64,000 nt of DNA. Source: Parapedobacter deserti. GTDB lineage: Bacteria; Bacteroidota; Bacteroidia; Sphingobacteriales; Sphingobacteriaceae. Under the pieces are notes generated by a model. That model saw only the letters and a list, made by a program, of their open reading frames with translations. It made no database searches and was not told the origin of the DNA. Location: the NCBI RefSeq assembly GCF_042646065.1, contig NZ_JBHRTA010000038.1, forward strand, positions 558,001 through 622,000. The letters are read 5' to 3'. Every line of letters begins with the position of its first letter. Position 1 is the first letter of the stretch. Below, piece by piece: positions 59,322 through 64,000 of the stretch. Position numbers and translations under genes: made by a program.

Positions 59322-62066
59322 TTAAAAAAGCCCGATCTGCCCTTTGTCATCAATTTGAATATCATCCGGATTGGTAATCTCGAAATCGACGTCGCGCTCT
59401 GCCGTATCGTTGGTTTCCATATTTTGAGCATGATGATCACCTGCAGGTGCTTCATCTGCTTGCTTTTCGGATGGCGGGACGATATCAGTAGGCGTTTCGG
59501 GAACGTCAGGCTGTTCGCCGGTTGCGCCGGTTTCGCCGGTTGAAGCGCTGACCAGCGCCACATGTGTCACCTTGTGTGGATTCAGTCGGTTGCCTTGCGC
59601 CTTCATGCCTTTTATATCGACGATATCCGTAAGGCTCTGTTCCAGCGTCTCCGGTTGCTCACTTTTACCCTTCAGCACGTCTACACGTACCCGTGGCGTT
59701 GGCGCATTGCTGATTAGCAAAAGTTTGGACCCCGGCTCGTCATTGATGATGGACGTGCGCTTACCGATTGGCGTGTCGTCAAACAGGAAGCGTTTGACAT
59801 AATGGATGCCGGACTTGCCATCGCGGTGCACTACGCTGTATACGCGTTGCGGATCGTACTTTTCGATATGAACGAGCTTCTCGTCGAAGTGGTTGCTTAG
59901 GTCAAAACTGCATAACTCATATGTGCCATCGGCCATGACCGTGAGGATTTTGTCTTCGCCGTCGAACTCGCCGAGATATAGGCCGCGGCCATCGGCATTG
60001 AGCCGCCGAAGCACGTCATCAAACCAGATTTTGCGGCCGGCTAACGTAGACACGCCCTTACTCCGGAGGATGATCTTTTTGATCGGATATTTGGTGACGA
60101 TGTTCCCTTGAGAGCTGCGCCCTTTGATGGCTATTTCAGCGAAATCAAGATCAAACTGAAGTTTTCGGAGTTTGGAGTGCGGTTTCAGCTGAACGTTTAT
60201 CACCTCAGCTTCGCCGTTGGGATTGGCAGTGAAATACAATATTTTAGAGCCTTTTTCGCCCTTGGTGAGGTCATACTCCTTGTCTCGCGTGACCCCTAAT
60301 ACCGAAAAGCGCTTGACATAGGAGACGCCGGATTTCCCGTCGCGATAAATTATGTTGTACACCGTGCGGTCGTCGCCTTTCTTAAATACCGCAACATGAA
60401 TGATGTCTTTGCCCACAAATACTTTTTCTTGTACTTTTGTGACCAGGCATTTGCCGTCTGCCCGAAACACGATGATATCATCAAGATCGGAGCAGTCGCC
60501 GATGTACTCGTCTTTGCGCATGCCGGTACCCACGAAGCCGTCTACGCGGTTTACGTAAAGTTTGACATTGGCCAAGGCTACCTGGGCGGCTTCCACGCGG
60601 TCGAATACGCGGATTTCCGTGCGGCGCTCACGGCCTTTGCCATATTTTTCTTTAAGCCGCTCGAACCAGGCAATAGCGTAGTCGGTGAGGTGACGCAGGT
60701 GATGGCGTACCTTTTTGATTTCCTCTTCCAATGCAGCCATCTGTTCATCGGCTTTCTTCACATCGAAACGGGTGATACTGCTCATCGGCTTTTCGATCAG
60801 CTTCTTATAGTCTTCCGGCAATATCTCACGGTAGAAGTGGTCAAAGAACGGGGTGAACAGGCGGTTAAGTACTTCCACCACGGCATCAAAATTGCCGGAA
60901 TTTTCGTAGTCGGGATGCTTATACATTCCCTCCTGTATAAAAATCTTGAGCAGGCTGCTGAAAAAGATTTTTTCCTGAAGTTCGTTGAGCCGAATCTCAA
61001 GTTCCTGTTTGAGGAGACTCCTGGTCTGTTTGGTGTTTTCAATGAGCACGTCATTTACGCTCATGAAATAAGGTTTGTCATCTTTAATGACGCAGGTGTT
61101 GGGTGAGATGGAGACCTCGCAGGCGGTGAATGCATATAGCGCGTCAATGGTCACATCGGGTGAGATGCCCGGAGCGAGGTGGATAATGATTTCGACATGC
61201 TGTGCGGTGTTGTCTTCAATCTTCTTTATCTTGATTTTCCCTTTGTCATTGGCGGCTACCACACTGTCGATTAGGCTGCCGGTGGTCGTTCCGTAAGGAA
61301 TTTCGGTGATAGCGAGCGTCTTTTTGTCGCGTTCCTCAATTTTGGCGCGTATCCGTATTTTTCCTCCCCGTTGACCTTCGTTATAGGCAGAACAGTCAGC
61401 AAGGCCGCCGGTGGGAAAGTCGGGCATGAGGTTTGGGCGTCCGCCCCGGAGCACGTCGATCGAGGCGTCGATCAGTTCTATGAAGTTGTGCGGCATAATT
61501 TTGGTGGCCAGGCCGACCGCAATGCCCTCGGCACCTTGTGCTAGCAATAGTGGAAACTTGACCGGCAAAGTCACGGGTTCTTTATTACGGCCATCATAGC
61601 TCAGCTGCCATTCGGTCGTGTCTGAATTGAAGACCACCTCGCTGGCGAACTTGGAAAGACGACCTTCGATATACCGGGGTGCAGCGGCTGAATCGCCGGT
61701 TACGGGGTCTCCCCAGTTGCCCTGGCAATCGATAAGCAGGTCTTTCTGACCAAGCTGAACCATGGCATCCCCGATAGACGCATCGCCGTGGGGGTGATAT
61801 TTCATGGTGTTGCCGATAACATTCGCCGCCTTGTTGAACCGGCCGTCGTCCATTTCTTTGAGCGAATGCAGGATGCGGCGTTGAACAGGCTTTAGTCCAT
61901 CGTTGATATGTGGCACAGCACGATCGAGAATGACGTAAGAGGCATAGTCCAGAAACCAATTTTCATACAAGCCAGACAATGGGATGGTTTGGGTGCTGCC
62001 ACGTAAATTATCCTCTGAAGTGCTGTCCTGATTTCCCTGTGGTGTCAGATTCGTTTCGTCGCTCAT
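59322..62066 (-). CDS. parC: DNA topoisomerase IV subunit A (GyrA/ParC family)
   Basis: A 914-residue type IIA topoisomerase subunit. The breakage-rejoining domain has VPHINDGLKPVQRRILHSL, KYHPHGDASIGDAM and the catalytic Tyr132 in AAAPRYIEGRLS. The coiled-coil region (KKADEQMAALEEEIKKV) is followed by a C-terminal beta-pinwheel with repeats such as YRDGKSGVSYVKRF and HRDGKSGIHYVKRF. A low-complexity acidic/Thr tail ends the protein (about 845-914). No GyrA-box was found, which favours ParC over GyrA. In the quinolone-determining segment the Ser of E. coli ParC is Ala96, and the acidic residue is kept as Asp100. It decatenates daughter chromosomes with ParE, not in the window. Confidence 0.95.
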   Translation of the reverse strand: MSDETNLTPQGNQDSTSEDNLRGSTQTIPLSGLYENWFLDYASYVILDRAVPHINDGLKPVQRRILHSLKEMDDGRFNKAANVIGNTMKYHPHGDASIGDAMVQLGQKDLLIDCQGNWGDPVTGDSAAAPRYIEGRLSKFASEVVFNSDTTEWQLSYDGRNKEPVTLPVKFPLLLAQGAEGIAVGLATKIMPHNFIELIDASIDVLRGGRPNLMPDFPTGGLADCSAYNEGQRGGKIRIRAKIEERDKKTLAITEIPYGTTTGSLIDSVVAANDKGKIKIKKIEDNTAQHVEIIIHLAPGISPDVTIDALYAFTACEVSISPNTCVIKDDKPYFMSVNDVLIENTKQTRSLLKQELEIRLNELQEKIFFSSLLKIFIQEGMYKHPDYENSGNFDAVVEVLNRLFTPFFDHFYREILPEDYKKLIEKPMSSITRFDVKKADEQMAALEEEIKKVRHHLRHLTDYAIAWFERLKEKYGKGRERRTEIRVFDRVEAAQVALANVKLYVNRVDGFVGTGMRKDEYIGDCSDLDDIIVFRADGKCLVTKVQEKVFVGKDIIHVAVFKKGDDRTVYNIIYRDGKSGVSYVKRFSVLGVTRDKEYDLTKGEKGSKILYFTANPNGEAEVINVQLKPHSKLRKLQFDLDFAEIAIKGRSSQGNIVTKYPIKKIILRSKGVSTLAGRKIWFDDVLRRLNADGRGLYLGEFDGEDKILTVMADGTYELCSFDLSNHFDEKLVHIEKYDPQRVYSVVHRDGKSGIHYVKRFLFDDTPIGKRTSIINDEPGSKLLLISNAPTPRVRVDVLKGKSEQPETLEQSLTDIVDIKGMKAQGNRLNPHKVTHVALVSASTGETGATGEQPDVPETPTDIVPPSEKQADEAPAGDHHAQNMETNDTAERDVDFEITNPDDIQIDDKGQIGLF

Positions 62067-62126
62067 TTAGCCTGCTGTTTTTTTCGCCGGTGTAAAAATA
62101 AAAAAATCCCTGAAGACCTATGCTTC

Positions 62127-63107
62127 TCAGTCAGGAAGCATCTGATGCTCCTTGAACCATCGTATAGATTTAGCGATGCCGCTTTCGATCGGCCCGAAGG
62201 AGATGTCCAAACGCTGCCGTGCTTTTTGGTTGGAATAGTAGTTTTTGACACAAAGGATTTTCATATTGGTAGACGATAGGGGTGTTTTCACACCCAGCGC
62301 ACGGACCAGGTCGCCGATATAGCCTGCCGTTAGGAGTATGAAGCGGGGGATGCTCATAAGCAAGCTCTTTTGTCCCGCTTGTTGGTTCAATTTCTGAAAA
62401 AACTGCCGATAGGTAAGGTTTTCCCCCGCCAGAAGATATGCTTCCCCGTTTTCGCCGCGCTCGAGGGCGTTGACCACCCCGGTGGCCACATCCTCCACGT
62501 TTACGAAATTTTTGCCGCCAGGCGGATGAAAGACCAGCCGCTTCCGATATCCCATCTGGATGATGGCGCCTGAACTGGGCTTGCCGTCATAAGCACCAAT
62601 CATAAAGGTAGGATTTACAACGGTTACCTTTATCCGATCTTGGATGGCCTGAATCAGTTTTTCGCCTTCCCATTTACTTTTGGCATACCAGGCGTCTCGG
62701 AACGGAGGCTTCATGGGCGTGGTTTCATCACCAGGCTGCTGCAACGTGCCGTAGCCAAACGTGTTTGCCGTACTGACATAAATGATTTTTTGGACGTCAT
62801 GCTTTAATGCGGCTTGTATGATGTTTTCCGTTCCCGCAACATTGATACGGTAATAGTCGTCGTAGTGCAGCAGATTCTGGTCGGTGGTAGCGGCGCAATG
62901 GATAACATAATCGCAATTGTTTACAGCTCGCTCCAACGATTCCATGTCGGTGATGTCGCCCAATACCAAGGCTAAATTTTCGTGGGGTGGAAGGAGAAAT
63001 TTTCTTTCGTCCCGAATAAGACCCTTTACTTGGTATCCCCGAGACAAAAGTGCAATAATCGTATTGGTGGCTAACAAGCCATTCGCTCCGGTAACCAGGA
63101 CATTCAT
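62127..63107 (-). CDS. NAD-dependent epimerase/dehydratase (dihydroflavonol-reductase-like extended SDR)
   Basis: A 326-residue extended SDR. The cofactor motif VTGANGLLATNTI is at the N-terminus, DITDMESL binds the adenine, and YVSTANTFGYG carries the catalytic Ser/Thr. The YxxxK is in WYAKSKWEGEKL. The rest resembles 3-beta-hydroxysteroid/dihydroflavonol reductase-like proteins, including FVNVEDVATGVVNAL. Substrate unknown. Its ATG overlaps the stop of the upstream SDR (4 bases), so the two are probably a functional pair, for example in lipid or isoprenoid modification; this is a guess. Confidence 0.88.
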   Translation of the reverse strand: MNVLVTGANGLLATNTIIALLSRGYQVKGLIRDERKFLLPPHENLALVLGDITDMESLERAVNNCDYVIHCAATTDQNLLHYDDYYRINVAGTENIIQAALKHDVQKIIYVSTANTFGYGTLQQPGDETTPMKPPFRDAWYAKSKWEGEKLIQAIQDRIKVTVVNPTFMIGAYDGKPSSGAIIQMGYRKRLVFHPPGGKNFVNVEDVATGVVNALERGENGEAYLLAGENLTYRQFFQKLNQQAGQKSLLMSIPRFILLTAGYIGDLVRALGVKTPLSSTNMKILCVKNYYSNQKARQRLDISFGPIESGIAKSIRWFKEHQMLPD

Positions 63108-63904
63108 GCGCGCTTAATCTCTTGCTTAATTTCTTTTTTAAAGGCGTTGGTCAACAACGGCAGCCTGATATAAACCGGAAGGAACTTCATGACCAGCCAG
63201 GTAAGCTTGTTTACCCAGTTGAGCATGATGAGCGGATCTCGCTTGAGGAGTCGCCGTATTGATATTGCAGCGACTTGTTCAGGGGTGAGTAGCCCCATGC
63301 TTGCCAGAAAGCCCTGCTGTTGGAGACTGGCCGAGGAAACTGCGTTGGTCATCATCGGCCCGGGATTGACCACGCTGAAAAATACGTTGCTGTCGGCAAA
63401 CTCTTGATAAAGCCCGCGGGTGAAGCTATAGACAAATGCTTTTGAAGCAGGATAGACGGTTTTATAACCAATGGGACTGTAGGCGGCCACGCTTCCGACA
63501 TTGAGCACGTAAGCTTGATCGCGCTGTGTCAGGTTGGGCAGCAATTGGTGGGTAAGCAGTGAGGTGGCTTTTACGTTGAGTTGGATGATTCGGTCGAGGT
63601 AGTCCAAGCTTGCGCTTTTGAAGCTTTGCGTGCCGCCACATCCGGCATTATTGATTAACACACTTAGTGGAAAATGCTGGTTAACCCAGGCAGCCAATGC
63701 CACAATATTTTCTTTGTTGGTTAGATCGGTCTCATAGAAATGTGCTTCCTGCCCCAGTGCTTCCACTTGCGAAGCGATTGACCTTAAGTCTTCACCGGGC
63801 AAACTTACCAGAATCGTGCTAAATTTCCGCTTGGCCAGTTCCAACGCGAAGGCTCTGCCTAAACCTTGGCTAGCTCCGGTAATTAATGCATAGGTTTTGC
63901 TCAT
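63104..63904 (-). CDS. Short-chain dehydrogenase/reductase
   Basis: A 266-residue classical SDR. TGASQGLGRAFALEL binds NAD(P), NNAGCGG and NVGSVAAYSP give the catalytic Ser region, and Tyr/Lys are in VYPASKAFVYSF. The frame reaches 63967, but the ATG at 63902-63904 gives the usual SDR start (MSKTYALITGAS), and the upstream extension is a Phe/Cys-rich stretch. The C-terminal 50 residues include a hydrophobic helix (WVNKLTWLVMKFLPVYI), which suggests membrane association. It overlaps the downstream epimerase gene by 4 bases. Function in a specific pathway is not evident. Confidence 0.9.
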   Translation of the reverse strand: MSKTYALITGASQGLGRAFALELAKRKFSTILVSLPGEDLRSIASQVEALGQEAHFYETDLTNKENIVALAAWVNQHFPLSVLINNAGCGGTQSFKSASLDYLDRIIQLNVKATSLLTHQLLPNLTQRDQAYVLNVGSVAAYSPIGYKTVYPASKAFVYSFTRGLYQEFADSNVFFSVVNPGPMMTNAVSSASLQQQGFLASMGLLTPEQVAAISIRRLLKRDPLIMLNWVNKLTWLVMKFLPVYIRLPLLTNAFKKEIKQEIKRA

Positions 63905-64000
63905 CGCTGTAAAAATACAAAAAAATGTAGCTATTATGTGCATGGTAAATGGCAGTTCCCTGCACAAACAAATGGTTGGGTTACTTCCTTCTTTTAGCCA

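Noticed and set aside
60396..61106. 236-codon plus-strand frame
   Set aside because: It is antisense to parC in a region with firm topoisomerase motifs; a shadow frame.
1..64000. Transposase, integrase, phage or CRISPR sequences that could explain the PUL insertion
   Set aside because: None recognised in any frame, and no regularly spaced repeats were seen.

Overview
The window comes from a Gram-negative Bacteroidota chromosome, most likely Sphingobacteriales or Chitinophagales and reminiscent of Parapedobacter-type genomes. The evidence is SusC/SusD proteins, an ECF sigma/FecR pair, a Bacteroidota-type ParC, promoters with a TAnnTTTG -7 element, and a full flexirubin (aryl polyene-dialkylresorcinol) pigment locus. 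GC is about half by eye. I see no rRNA, tRNA, CRISPR array, prophage or insertion sequence.

The layout has four blocks. (A) Flexirubin part 1 (1-7339, all minus) holds a polysaccharide deacetylase cut by the window edge, a chain-length-factor-like ketosynthase, two active ketosynthases, an ACP, a half-length ketosynthase-like protein, a hot-dog thioesterase and a two-gene ABC exporter. (B) A polysaccharide utilisation locus (7444-20182) holds FecR, SusC, SusD, an active GH18, a GH18-like lipoprotein without the catalytic glutamate, a DUF5009/HGSNAT-like membrane protein and a GH20, with its probable ECF sigma gene convergent at the far end. It looks like a system for chitobiose-containing glycans such as N-glycans or chitin oligomers. 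(C) Flexirubin part 2 (20264-34587) has a minus-strand operon from tyrosine ammonia-lyase through FabG, ketosynthase, ACP, acyltransferase, DarA, DarB, two dehydratases and an HTH-like protein to a BtrH-like protein. An HU-like gene follows, then a plus-strand set encoding a flavin halogenase/monooxygenase, an NTN-hydrolase lipoprotein and a PaaK-like ligase. Blocks A and C together form one pathway, so the PUL sits in the middle of the pigment locus.

(D) A Wzy-dependent exopolysaccharide operon (35620-58485, all minus) starts with a WcaJ-type initiating transferase. It continues with CpsB-type phosphatase, Wza, Wzc kinase, Gmd and Fcl (GDP-L-fucose), Wzx, two pyruvyl-transferase-family proteins, seven glycosyltransferases, a Wzy-like polymerase, a WcaF-like acetyltransferase and Wzi, and ends in a threonine-aldolase-family gene. 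Its leader region contains two palindromes. To the right lie an unrecognised small gene, topoisomerase IV subunit A and an epimerase/SDR pair.

How the pigment genes fit together: ammonia-lyase makes 4-coumarate from tyrosine. The PaaK-like ligase probably activates it. The ketosynthases, FabG, dehydratases and ACPs extend it to an aryl polyene. DarB and DarA make the dialkylresorcinol. An acyltransferase (the LPLAT, or possibly the NTN hydrolase) joins the halves. The flavoenzyme may chlorinate or oxidise the ring, and the ABC pair may export the product.
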